A stretch of 64,000 bases of DNA from CAIRDP01 sp037138335 (lineage in GTDB: Bacteria; Bacteroidota; Bacteroidia; Bacteroidales; FEN-979), in NCBI GenBank assembly GCA_037138335.1, contig JBAXIO010000002.1, forward strand, positions 248,001 through 312,000, written 5' to 3'. The notes under the pieces were generated by a model. That model saw only the letters and a program-made list of their open reading frames with translations, was not told the origin of the DNA and did no database searches. The first letter of the stretch is position 1; every line of letters starts with the position of its first letter. Positions 44,883-52,883 of this stretch are shown piece after piece. A program made the translations under genes and the position numbers.

Positions 44883-44908
44883 TGTTTCTTTTAGATCCTG
44901 ATTCGCCC

Positions 44909-45012
44909 GCATCTTTGCACCGCGGCTTTCGCTTGCATCTTTGCACCGCGGCTTTCGCTCCTGTCTTTTCACCGCGGCTTTCGCTTGCATCTTTTCACCG
45001 CGGCTACGGTTC
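44909..45012. repeat. Four 26-bp tandem repeats between rsmH and ftsL
   Basis: Four consecutive 26-bp units, each with a CACCGCGGCT core, occur at 44909, 44935, 44961 and 44987. The first two are identical except for the last base. Because 26 is not a multiple of three, each copy would be read in a different frame if translated. CCGCGG in each unit is palindromic. The region is open in the ftsL frame without stop codons. Confidence 0.85.
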
Positions 45013-45050
45013 TCTTCGTTCAACTGAGGCCGCTTGTGCAAAATGCTTCC

Positions 45051-45944
45051 CTATTTCTTTTCTGCAACCCTCAGCCTTGCACTCCGCGCACGGCTGTTCA
45101 ATTCAATTTCTTTTTCCCCGGCAACAATCCCTTTCCTGGTAACCACTTCCCATGGAGAAAGTATATTGCCATAAAAATCCTTCTTCAATTCACCTTCAAA
45201 ATTTCCTGTCCGGAAAAAATTCTTGACCTTTTTATCTTCAAGGGAGTGATAGCTTATAACAGCCAGCCTGCCGCCGCTCCTCAGAACATCCAGGCAATGC
45301 ATCAGGAATTCCTCCAGTATCTCTGCTTCCTGGTTGACTTCAATCCTCAGGGCCTGAAAAACCTGCGCCAGGTATTTGTTCTCTTTTCCTTTTGCGACGC
45401 AGGTTTTTGCGATGGCAACAAGCTCAGTCGTGGATGCAATCTCTTTTTCCCGCCTTGATTCAGCTATTCTGGATACAAGCTTCCTTGCGTTGATGATATC
45501 GCCGTACATGCGGAACAGGCTTACCAGCTTTTCTTCGGTATATGTATTAATAATGGTATGGGCAGTAAGCGGCTTGCGGCGGTCCATGCGCATATCCAAT
45601 GCGCCTTCGCTGCGAGTTGAAAATCCCCTGGCCGGCACATCGATCTGGTGGGAGGATACCCCGAGATCGGCGAGGATACCGTCGACAGGGACCTGCCTGT
45701 GAAGGCGGAGGAAGTTTTTAATGAACCTGAAATTGTGGTTTACAAAGGTGAAACGGGGATCATCGAAAGCATTGTCCGCGGCATCCTCATCCTGGTCAAA
45801 GGCAATCAGTTTGCCACTGTCAAGCCTTTTCAGGATCTCCTTTGAATGCCCTCCACCCCCGAACGTTGCATCCACATAGACGCCCCCCGTTTGGATGTTG
45901 AGGAGCTCTATGGATTCGTTGAGTAGTACAGGCCTATGGTACAT
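45051..45944 (-). CDS. rsmH: 16S rRNA (cytosine(1402)-N(4))-methyltransferase
   Basis: A 297-residue protein also known as MraW. Features are the N-terminal HRPVLLNESIELL, SAM motif YVDATFGGGGHSKEIL, DGILADLGVSSHQID and the C-terminal LAVISYHSLEDKKVKNFF. It methylates N4 of C1402 in the ribosomal decoding centre. The first codons overlap the mraZ 3' end by 11 bp, as in most dcw clusters. Confidence 0.96.
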   Translation of the reverse strand: MYHRPVLLNESIELLNIQTGGVYVDATFGGGGHSKEILKRLDSGKLIAFDQDEDAADNAFDDPRFTFVNHNFRFIKNFLRLHRQVPVDGILADLGVSSHQIDVPARGFSTRSEGALDMRMDRRKPLTAHTIINTYTEEKLVSLFRMYGDIINARKLVSRIAESRREKEIASTTELVAIAKTCVAKGKENKYLAQVFQALRIEVNQEAEILEEFLMHCLDVLRSGGRLAVISYHSLEDKKVKNFFRTGNFEGELKKDFYGNILSPWEVVTRKGIVAGEKEIELNSRARSARLRVAEKK

Positions 45945-46419
45945 CGTCGCGGCTGTCGTTTTTATCCTGTTTGCCCATTACCTCTTCAGCCAGAAGTGAA
46001 AAGTCTTCAGGCTCAGCGGTCATGAGTTTTTCATACCTATCCCTGGCCCAGACTTCGATCCGGTTGGAGAATGCAAACAGGACGACATCGCGAACGATAC
46101 CGGCATAGCTTAACAACGACTTGGGAAGAAGAAGACGGCTGGCATTGTCAAGTGTGAGTTCCGTAGCACCGCGGTAAAAATACCTCGCGAAGTCCCTGTT
46201 CTTCCGGTTATACAGGTTCAAACGGTTGATCTCTTCGCTGATGCTCTTCCATTCATTCATTGGATACAACACCAGGCAGTTCTCAAACCCCCTGTTGATG
46301 ACAAACTTGTCCTGGGCTTCCTGGGAGATCTGTTTTTTCAGACCGCTCGGAAGTATGACACGGCTTTTGTCATCAAGCCTGCATTCAAATTCACCGATAA
46401 GATTGGTAACTGGGGCCAT
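45934..46419 (-). CDS. mraZ: Transcriptional regulator MraZ
   Basis: A 161-residue protein with two tandem AbrB-like swapped-hairpin domains: GEFECRLDDKSRVILPSGLKK at about residues 8-28, and GATELTLDNASRLLLPKSLL at about 84-103. The DxxSR/ASR motif contacts DNA. In E. coli MraZ represses its own operon and others through TGGG direct repeats. Three such repeats with 10-bp period lie 37-61 bp upstream, so autoregulation is likely here. It is the first gene of the dcw cluster. Confidence 0.93.
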   Translation of the reverse strand: MAPVTNLIGEFECRLDDKSRVILPSGLKKQISQEAQDKFVINRGFENCLVLYPMNEWKSISEEINRLNLYNRKNRDFARYFYRGATELTLDNASRLLLPKSLLSYAGIVRDVVLFAFSNRIEVWARDRYEKLMTAEPEDFSLLAEEVMGKQDKNDSRDDVP

Positions 46420-46455
46420 TTTTTTAATTCAACGCTGCTAATATACGGTCAATTT

Positions 46456-46480
46456 TCCCACATTTTCCCACTTTCACCCA
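46456..46480 (-). promoter_or_regulatory. MraZ operator: three TGGGN boxes with 10-bp period
   Basis: On the minus strand the three boxes are TGGGT, TGGGA and TGGGA, each separated by 5 bp (plus-strand CCCA at 46457, 46467 and 46477). This equals the published E. coli MraZ recognition pattern of TGGGN repeats spaced by 5 bp. The nearest box is 37 bp before the mraZ ATG. Confidence 0.75.
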
Positions 46481-46484
46481 CTCG

Positions 46485-46509
46485 TGTTAATAACTTCTTT
46501 TTATTAACA
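46485..46509. promoter_or_regulatory. Inverted repeat TGTTAATAA-N7-TTATTAACA upstream of the MraZ boxes
   Basis: A perfect 9-bp inverted repeat with a 7-base spacer, 4 bp beyond the MraZ boxes. It shares its half-site and spacer length with the inverted repeat between ftsA and ftsZ, but with the half-sites in the opposite order. It could be a second operator of the dcw promoter. Confidence 0.45.
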
Positions 46510-46655
46510 GTATTGTACGGGGGTTTTAAAAAATAGTTACATTTTGAAAGCCTCGTGAGAGTAAGAAAAGAGAAAATAATAAAAAATGTGGGGGTTGGTG
46601 GGGGGAATTTTAGCGCAAAGCGATTGTTAACAAAATGGGGAGGGGAGAGGGATAG

Positions 46656-46765
46656 CTGGATTGCTGGATGACTGGATTGCTGGATGACTGGATAATGGAT
46701 GACTGGATGACTGGATAACTGGATAACTGGATAACTGGATTGTGGGATAAGGGATAACGGGATAT
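46656..46765. repeat. 8-bp CTGGATnn tandem array upstream of mraZ
   Basis: Eleven consecutive units with an 8-bp period (one unit 7 bp) run from 46656 to 46742, mostly CTGGATGA, CTGGATAA and CTGGATTG. They pass into GGGATAA-type units up to 46765. Together with the MraZ boxes and the inverted repeat they fill the 376-bp gene-free stretch 46420-46795. AGCGCAAAGCG near 46613 recalls the GCGAAGC motif seen beside the other two arrays. Confidence 0.85.
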
Positions 46766-46795
46766 CCGGCAGGAGGATCTGTTGGGAAGGGGGTG

Positions 46796-49072
46796 TTAGG
46801 GTTTTAAAGTTCCTGTCACAAGGAATTTTCCCCTGGCTTCCTTTGAGGACGAGGGGAAAGACAGAACTGCAATATACATACCCGGGGGAAGGGAGGCGGT
46901 TACGATAGCCGAACCGGGTACATAGTCCTTGCGAATAAGCTCCCTGCCGATGGAATTATAAATGCGGAGCAAACAGGGTTCCCGGCTTATGCCGGAAGTT
47001 TCAAAGTTGCTATTGTTATTTTTAAGGATGCTGATCGTGATCTCCCGCCCGGCTGGGTTTGGAAAGATCTTAAGGCGAAGCGCCTTTTCATCCGGCTGTG
47101 GCTCCTGTATGCCGGGTATCCGGCCTTTGGTAAAATAATTCAAACCGCCGCTGAAATTTCCGCATACCATATCATAATACAGGGGATCGCTCAGATGCGC
47201 CAAAAACCCCGAGGCCCTCCAACCGATCCTGAGACTATCGCCGGAGATCCCGATCAGGCCGTTCAGGGAATCAATTTCGGCGAACCTGCCGTTCAGGTTG
47301 CCGTCTATACGCGAGAACAGGTGCATCTTCCCTTCCTCGGATCCTGCCAGAAGGTAGGTAATGTTCTTATTCCTGAAAAAATACGGGGTGCAGTAACCGA
47401 AATAGGAAAGATCATGGTTTGTTACATCAACCTTTCCAAGGCTGTCGCGGCCCAGGGTAAACACCGGATTTCCCGGGCTTCCCGTGTTCCTGTAATAGAC
47501 CATTGTACCGTTCTGCCGGCCAATGACCAGGTCAACAAGTCCGTCGCGGTCAAGATCGAAAAGCTGTGGAGCGCTGAATGCGTCGGTTTTGATCTGCTGG
47601 TAGTTTTTCTGAGGACTTCCGTATACGGGTATCCCTGCGCTGTCGCCCTTTCCCTGGAAAAAGACCAGGCTGCCGTCTTCATTGCCGCATAAGAGATCGA
47701 TGATGCCATCATTATTGAGATCGTAAAAAGCAGGATACAAGCTGTGGACCTTAAGGCGTGAGGTATTGGCCAGGTCACTGGTGCCCAGTTCGAAAGAAGG
47801 CGATGCAGTGCTGCCTGTATTTTTAATCCAGGCCAGGGAGGAAGTAAAATACGACTGCAGGAAGCCGCTATGATATTCCGAAGAATCATAGTACCCGTAA
47901 TTCCCGGCAATGATGTCCTGGAGACCGTCGCCGTTCAGGTCGGCTCCGACGGGATTCGAACCGCTCCCAAAATCAAGCATTTCCGACTGGAAGAGGTTTT
48001 CGGCCTGAAAGATAAACTGCGGATTCGTATTGCTGCCCGTGTTTTTGTAGAACCAGCAGCTTTTGGTGTTCTCAGCATTATAATAAGAGGGGTCGAACGG
48101 AGATACCACCAGGTCTTTGATGCCGTCATTATCAAGGTCAAGATAGGATAAGGCCGGGAAGGAAAACAACCTGATGTTCCTGTCGTAAGAAGGGAAAAGG
48201 GTATCCTGGCTCACCATCAGGGCTGAATCCCTCGTCCCACCGTTCGTGAGCGCTATCAGGTTCGGGAAATCCACATCCCCAATGACCAGGTCGGTGAGCC
48301 CGTCGCCGTTCAGGTCGTTGGCAAGCAAGGTGGAACCGGTATGCTTGGGAGGGCTAAAGCCATCCGCAGTCACAAGATCATTTGAAATTGCATACGGACA
48401 AACTGCATTCAGGGTGATACGGTTCCCTCCCTCGCTTTCTTTGAACTTCCCCCAGCAATGGTCGGTTAGCCTGTAATCAAGGCTGTCGCAGTTGCCGAAC
48501 TTTTCCATGGAGAGGTTCTTATGGTATTCCATGTAGGAACCCAGTCCGAAAAAGGTAAGGAGGTCCAGGTCGCCGTCCCCGTCAACATCGGCAATTGCAG
48601 GATAGTCGGCCGAAGTAACCAGTATCCCCACATACCCGGTATAGTACCATGATTTGAGAAGATCGGTTTGCAGGTGAAAACCCAGGCTGCCTGCCGATGT
48701 ATTCCTGAATACCCTTACGCCCCCGTAACCATAGGTGAAGATGTCCATTTTTCCGTCGCAGTTGTAATCGGCCGTGATCACCCATTCCTGCATTTCGGGC
48801 AGCAGGGCCTCGTATTCCGGTGCATACCTGTAATTGACCTGGCCTGATCCTCCCTGGTTGATGAAGGTGAGCTTGCGGTTCCCGTGGCGGTCAAAAATAA
48901 GCAGGTCGTTCAGGCCGTCAAGGTCCAGGTCGATAGCGCAGAACTGGCAGGCATTGAGCCCACCGGCCCAGGTATACTTCATGTTGCCAGCCTGGGACGA
49001 TTGTCCAAAAGCAGGCAGGATGCAGGATGCCAGGATGAAAAGGGATGCGAGATACGGGATAAGCTTCTTCAT
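46796..49072 (-). CDS. Secreted FG-GAP/VCBS-repeat protein with type A T9SS sorting domain
   Basis: A 758-residue protein. Residues 1-23 are a signal peptide (LIPYLASLFILASCILPAFG). Seven or more FG-GAP/VCBS repeats follow, recognised by calcium-binding DxDxDGxxD stretches (DLDLDGLNDLLIF, ADVDGDGDLDLL, DLNGDGLTDLVIGD, DLDNDGIKDLVV, DLDRDGLVDLVIG), which would build an integrin-alpha-like beta-propeller. The last 90 residues form the Por sorting domain (LKIFPNPAGREITI onward, PPGMYIAVL). It is probably secreted and attached to the cell surface; the ligand is unknown. Confidence 0.88.
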   Translation of the reverse strand: MKKLIPYLASLFILASCILPAFGQSSQAGNMKYTWAGGLNACQFCAIDLDLDGLNDLLIFDRHGNRKLTFINQGGSGQVNYRYAPEYEALLPEMQEWVITADYNCDGKMDIFTYGYGGVRVFRNTSAGSLGFHLQTDLLKSWYYTGYVGILVTSADYPAIADVDGDGDLDLLTFFGLGSYMEYHKNLSMEKFGNCDSLDYRLTDHCWGKFKESEGGNRITLNAVCPYAISNDLVTADGFSPPKHTGSTLLANDLNGDGLTDLVIGDVDFPNLIALTNGGTRDSALMVSQDTLFPSYDRNIRLFSFPALSYLDLDNDGIKDLVVSPFDPSYYNAENTKSCWFYKNTGSNTNPQFIFQAENLFQSEMLDFGSGSNPVGADLNGDGLQDIIAGNYGYYDSSEYHSGFLQSYFTSSLAWIKNTGSTASPSFELGTSDLANTSRLKVHSLYPAFYDLNNDGIIDLLCGNEDGSLVFFQGKGDSAGIPVYGSPQKNYQQIKTDAFSAPQLFDLDRDGLVDLVIGRQNGTMVYYRNTGSPGNPVFTLGRDSLGKVDVTNHDLSYFGYCTPYFFRNKNITYLLAGSEEGKMHLFSRIDGNLNGRFAEIDSLNGLIGISGDSLRIGWRASGFLAHLSDPLYYDMVCGNFSGGLNYFTKGRIPGIQEPQPDEKALRLKIFPNPAGREITISILKNNNSNFETSGISREPCLLRIYNSIGRELIRKDYVPGSAIVTASLPPGMYIAVLSFPSSSKEARGKFLVTGTLKP
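49015..49060. repeat. Interrupted 7-bp repeats in the signal-peptide region of the FG-GAP gene
   Basis: GCAGGAT twice (49015-49028), an interruption, then AAGGGAT, GCGAGAT and ACGGGAT (49040-49060). These are the same units as in alaS and nadE. On the coding strand they encode most of the hydrophobic core of the signal peptide. Confidence 0.6.
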
Positions 49073-49126
49073 TTAAGTCTGCTCATTACGCTGCCGGTCA
49101 ATTCGCAAAATTACCTAAGAATTAAC

Positions 49127-49134
49127 TACTTTTG
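49127..49134 (+). promoter_or_regulatory. -7 element TACTTTTG before the response regulator gene
   Basis: TACTTTTG fits TAnnTTTG and ends 16 bp before the ATG at 49151. No -33 TTG at normal spacing. A minus-strand TAATTTTG (49113-49106) nearby may serve the divergent FG-GAP gene. Confidence 0.45.
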
Positions 49135-49150
49135 CTCTCAAATCTGAAGA

Positions 49151-50311
49151 ATGCCCCGAATTCTTGTAATAGATGATGAACAAAGCATACTGAGCACCCT
49201 CCACGAGATCCTCGAATATGAAAAGTTCAGGGTGGATGATGCGAAGGATGGGGCCGAAGGGCTGAAACTCGCAAGGGATCATCATTATGATGCCATTCTC
49301 TGCGATATCAAAATGCCTAAGATGGATGGCCTGGAGGTGTTGAACCAGCTCCTGAGTTTTACCGAAACTCCCATTATCATGATCTCGGGCCACGGCACCA
49401 TTGAAACGGCAGTGGAGGCCATCCGCAAGGGAGCCTATGATTATATAGCAAAACCCCTCGACCTGAACCGCCTCCTGGTGACGCTTCGTAACGCCATGGA
49501 TAAGGGCAGGCTGGTCAGCGAGACCAAACAGCTCCGCAAAAAGGTGGGGATGAATTACGAGATGGTAGGTGAGTCGGAGGCCATAAAAGGGATCTGGGAA
49601 ATCATTAAGAAAGTCGCGCCTACCGATGCCAGGGTACTTATAACAGGGGGGAACGGAACCGGCAAGGAACTTGTGGCCCGGCATATCCATGCCCTGAGCA
49701 ACAGGGCCGACGGCCCTTTCATTGAAGTAAACTGTGCGGCCATCCCTTCCGAACTCATCGAAAGCAACCTCTTCGGCCATGAAAAAGGATCATTCACCTC
49801 GGCTGTAAAACAGCATAAAGGGGATTTTGAGCAGGCCGACGGCGGGACGATCTTCCTCGACGAAATAGGAGACATGAGCCTTTCGGCCCAATCGAAAGTG
49901 CTGAGAGCTTTGCAGGAAAACAAGATCACCAGGGTGGGTGGTGAAAAGGAGATATCGGTTGATGTGCGTGTGATCGCGGCGACGAATAAGAACCTCAAGG
50001 AAGAGATACTGAATAAGAACTTCAGGGAAGACTTATACCACCGTTTAAGCGTCATCATCATCGATGTGCCGCCCCTGGGCAAAAGGATTGAAGACATTCC
50101 CCTCCTGGCCCTTCATTTTATAGGTTTATACTGTAACCAGCAGGGCAAACCCATGCTCGAAGTGGATGAGGATGCAATGGAAGAGCTTAAGAATATGAAA
50201 TGGTCGGGAAATATCCGTGAACTGAAAAATGTTGCTGAGCGGCTTGTCATTTTATGCGAAGGCAGGGTGAGCAGTGAAGACATCCGGCGGTACGCCAATC
50301 CTCTTTTTTAA
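49151..50311 (+). CDS. NtrC-like response regulator with receiver and AAA+ domains, lacking the DNA-binding domain
   Basis: A 386-residue protein. The receiver domain (1-115) has acidic D8-D9, phosphorylation site D52 (LCDIKMPK) and K101. The sigma-54 interaction AAA+ domain (135-365) has Walker A GGNGTGKE at 166-173 and Walker B TIFLDE at 233-238. The GAFTGA loop that contacts sigma-54 reads GSFTSA (213-218). The protein ends about 20 residues after the AAA+ lid with no Fis-type helix-turn-helix. Contact with sigma-54 is therefore doubtful and DNA binding is not encoded. It overlaps the glycosyltransferase gene by one base (TAATG). Confidence 0.85.
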   Translation: MPRILVIDDEQSILSTLHEILEYEKFRVDDAKDGAEGLKLARDHHYDAILCDIKMPKMDGLEVLNQLLSFTETPIIMISGHGTIETAVEAIRKGAYDYIAKPLDLNRLLVTLRNAMDKGRLVSETKQLRKKVGMNYEMVGESEAIKGIWEIIKKVAPTDARVLITGGNGTGKELVARHIHALSNRADGPFIEVNCAAIPSELIESNLFGHEKGSFTSAVKQHKGDFEQADGGTIFLDEIGDMSLSAQSKVLRALQENKITRVGGEKEISVDVRVIAATNKNLKEEILNKNFREDLYHRLSVIIIDVPPLGKRIEDIPLLALHFIGLYCNQQGKPMLEVDEDAMEELKNMKWSGNIRELKNVAERLVILCEGRVSSEDIRRYANPLF

Positions 50312-51381
50312 TGAAGAAGATCCTTTATATCAAAAGCGGGAATACTACGTTTTATGCCATAGACCAGGCCATTTTGGAGGAACGCTATACCGTCGTTCCA
50401 TATCTTTTACAGAAGAACCTTAAGGGCTTTCAATTTATCCGCAGCATGCTCTCACTGGCCGGCTTTATCCTGAAAAACAATAAGGATGCTTCAGCTTATG
50501 TCACCTGGTTTGCCGATTACCATGCGGCGGTGATCGTATTTATGGCCCGGCTGCTGGGGAAGAAGACCGTCATTTTTGCCGGCGGACAGGAAGCTATCTG
50601 TTACCCCGAGCTGAAAAAGGGAGTTTATTACAAAAAATTCAGGGGCCTGTGTGTTAAATATGCACTGAGGAATGCATCGCATATAATCCCAAACCATAAG
50701 TCGCTGATCCGGCATGAGAATTTTTACTATTCTTCGGATGGGAAAAAAGACGGGATAACATATTACATACCCGGTATAAAAACCCCCATGACTGTTATTT
50801 CAAACGGGGTCGACACCAGTAAGTTCTACCGTGACAACACTATCGCGAAGGATGCAGACAGGATACTTACGGTTGGCACCATGGGGGGGATCAACGATTT
50901 TTTCAATAAGGGCTTCGATCTTTTTATTGAAACGGCCCGCAGGATCCCCGATAAAAAGTTCACCCTGATCGGTTTCAGGAAAGAATTCATGCAATGGATA
51001 GAAGAGAACTACAGGATCAGCGGGATCCCCAACCTGGAGACAGTGCTGTTTTATTGCCCCGATGATGTTCTGTTCATGAACTACAACAGGGCCAGGGTTT
51101 TTGTCCAGGCTTCCATTACCGAAGGCATGCCCTTTACATTGAACGAAGCCATGCTTTGCGAATGCATACCTGTAGGTTCCGATGTGAACGGGATTCCCGA
51201 TGCGATAGGTGATACGGGGGTTATCGTAAAAAAACGCTCACCCGATGAGCTGGAAGCGGCTATCAGGCAGGCATTGAAACTGGATACAGGCGCCGCGGCC
51301 AGGCAGAGGGCCCTGGAAAATTTCTCCCTGCCCAAACACAGGGAGGAACTGCTTGGGCTGTTTGAACAGATACTGTCATGA
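50311..51381 (+). CDS. Glycosyltransferase family 1/4-like (GT-B fold)
   Basis: A 356-residue protein. The C-terminal half shows the GT4 donor-binding pattern (FVQASITEGMPFTLNEAMLCECIPVGSDVNGIPDAIGDTG), with the EGMPFTLNEAM glutamate-rich stretch typical of retaining GT-B enzymes. No signal peptide or membrane helix is seen; it would act at the cytoplasmic face. It starts on the last base of the response regulator stop. The downstream flippase suggests it builds an exported polysaccharide. Sugar specificity is unknown. Confidence 0.83.
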   Translation: MKKILYIKSGNTTFYAIDQAILEERYTVVPYLLQKNLKGFQFIRSMLSLAGFILKNNKDASAYVTWFADYHAAVIVFMARLLGKKTVIFAGGQEAICYPELKKGVYYKKFRGLCVKYALRNASHIIPNHKSLIRHENFYYSSDGKKDGITYYIPGIKTPMTVISNGVDTSKFYRDNTIAKDADRILTVGTMGGINDFFNKGFDLFIETARRIPDKKFTLIGFRKEFMQWIEENYRISGIPNLETVLFYCPDDVLFMNYNRARVFVQASITEGMPFTLNEAMLCECIPVGSDVNGIPDAIGDTGVIVKKRSPDELEAAIRQALKLDTGAAARQRALENFSLPKHREELLGLFEQILS

Positions 51382-51420
51382 CATCCGCATACAATAATAA
51401 ATAAATACCGGGGGCAGGCG

Positions 51421-52881
51421 ATGATCTCAAAGCAATTCTTCAGGTCTTCAATGATCTACTCCGTCATCGGGGCCCTGCCTTATACCACCGGGGTTATACT
51501 GATCCCTTTTTTTACTGCCTGGCTTACCCCTGAACAGTTCGGGATCAACGCCATTTATTTTACCCTGCTGTATTTTATCCAGCTCGTATCGTCGATGGGG
51601 CTCGATACTTATATCGGGATCAATTATTTCCAGGTCAGGAATGACAGGCAAAAGCTGAATGAATTTATTGGGACTGTGCTGATGGCCCTGATCACGCTTG
51701 GCACAGCGGTGATGTTCATAATGCTGGCCGGGGGAAGCCTGCTGTTCAGGGTGATCTTCAGGGGCGATGTCATGATGCAGTTCTTCCCGTTTGGTTTTAT
51801 CACGGTGATCACCGCAATATTCAACGGGATCTTTAAAACCTATTCTAACTTACTGGTTAACCAGCAGCGCCCGGTGCGTTTCTTTTACCTGAACATTTCA
51901 AATTTTGTTATAATCCTTGCAGCTTCACTTTCAATAGTGTTGTCATTTCCTTATACCCTCTATGGACCAATCATCGGACGGCTGATCCCGGCCCTGGTAT
52001 CGGGCATTGCCTCGATTATCATGATCACAGGGGAGTTTGGTTTTAAATTCAGCCGCAAGCACCTCGACGGAATGGTCGCTTTTTGCGCCCCTATGATCGT
52101 TTACGGCATCATGATCTGGGTCGTGAATTATATCGACAGGTACATCATCAAATATTTTATGGTTGATCCTACTTACGTAGGGATCTTTGACCTGGCGGTG
52201 AAACTGACCATGGGAATCGGACTTTTGCATACGGGTCTTATCAATACAATCCAGCCGAAAATTTTTTCTATCTGGAAAGACAAGGACCTTCACTCAAGTA
52301 CACCTGAGGTGAACAGGTATTACAACGGGTTTACCGCGGTGACTTTGCTTGTGCTGCCGCTGGTAACCATAGTTTGCCCGGTACTGGTCCCGATTGTAGT
52401 CAAGAACCAGTTATACTACCAGGCCTTTGCCTTTATCGGGATACTTTGTCTGGGGTATGCAACAAGCCCGGCTTTTTACATGTTCCTGGCTCCGTTGTTT
52501 TATTTTAAAAAAACAAAAGTCCTGCCAAAGATCTTCTTTTATTCAGCGGTGATCCAGGTCATAATGAGCAGCACCCTGGTATGGAAGTTCGGGCTGATGG
52601 GGGCTGTCATTGCAAACTTCCTGATTAAGCCGGTCCAGGCCTTTTTCCTTTATATTGAAAGCCGCAAGGTATTCACTTATAATCTGAATATGTGGAAACT
52701 TATTTACCTCCCCCTGGTCGCGATCGTTTCGGGTTTTATGCTGTTTGTATTCATCCCCGACAAGACCGGAATCATCCCGGGCTGCATACAATTCGGAATT
52801 ACAGCCGTTCTGATTTATTTTACATACAGGAAAGAACTCCTTCAGATTTTTCTTCCGTTTATAAAGCTGAAAGTAAAGTAG
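51421..52881 (+). CDS. Polysaccharide flippase, Wzx/MOP superfamily
   Basis: A 486-residue membrane protein with 12-14 predicted helices (LPYTTGVILIPFFTAWLTPEQFG at the N-terminus, FVIILAASLSIVLSF, LVTIVCPVLVPIV and others). The first part resembles the Polysacc_synt family that flips lipid-linked oligosaccharides across the inner membrane. It is the third gene of the apparent response regulator-glycosyltransferase-flippase unit. It ends 2 bp before the convergent YihY gene. Confidence 0.82.
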   Translation: MISKQFFRSSMIYSVIGALPYTTGVILIPFFTAWLTPEQFGINAIYFTLLYFIQLVSSMGLDTYIGINYFQVRNDRQKLNEFIGTVLMALITLGTAVMFIMLAGGSLLFRVIFRGDVMMQFFPFGFITVITAIFNGIFKTYSNLLVNQQRPVRFFYLNISNFVIILAASLSIVLSFPYTLYGPIIGRLIPALVSGIASIIMITGEFGFKFSRKHLDGMVAFCAPMIVYGIMIWVVNYIDRYIIKYFMVDPTYVGIFDLAVKLTMGIGLLHTGLINTIQPKIFSIWKDKDLHSSTPEVNRYYNGFTAVTLLVLPLVTIVCPVLVPIVVKNQLYYQAFAFIGILCLGYATSPAFYMFLAPLFYFKKTKVLPKIFFYSAVIQVIMSSTLVWKFGLMGAVIANFLIKPVQAFFLYIESRKVFTYNLNMWKLIYLPLVAIVSGFMLFVFIPDKTGIIPGCIQFGITAVLIYFTYRKELLQIFLPFIKLKVK

Positions 52882-52883
52882 AT

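Noticed and set aside
40778..46419. Missing murF and ddl as a sign of gene loss
   Set aside because: In Bacteroidota these genes are usually outside the dcw cluster, so their absence here means little.
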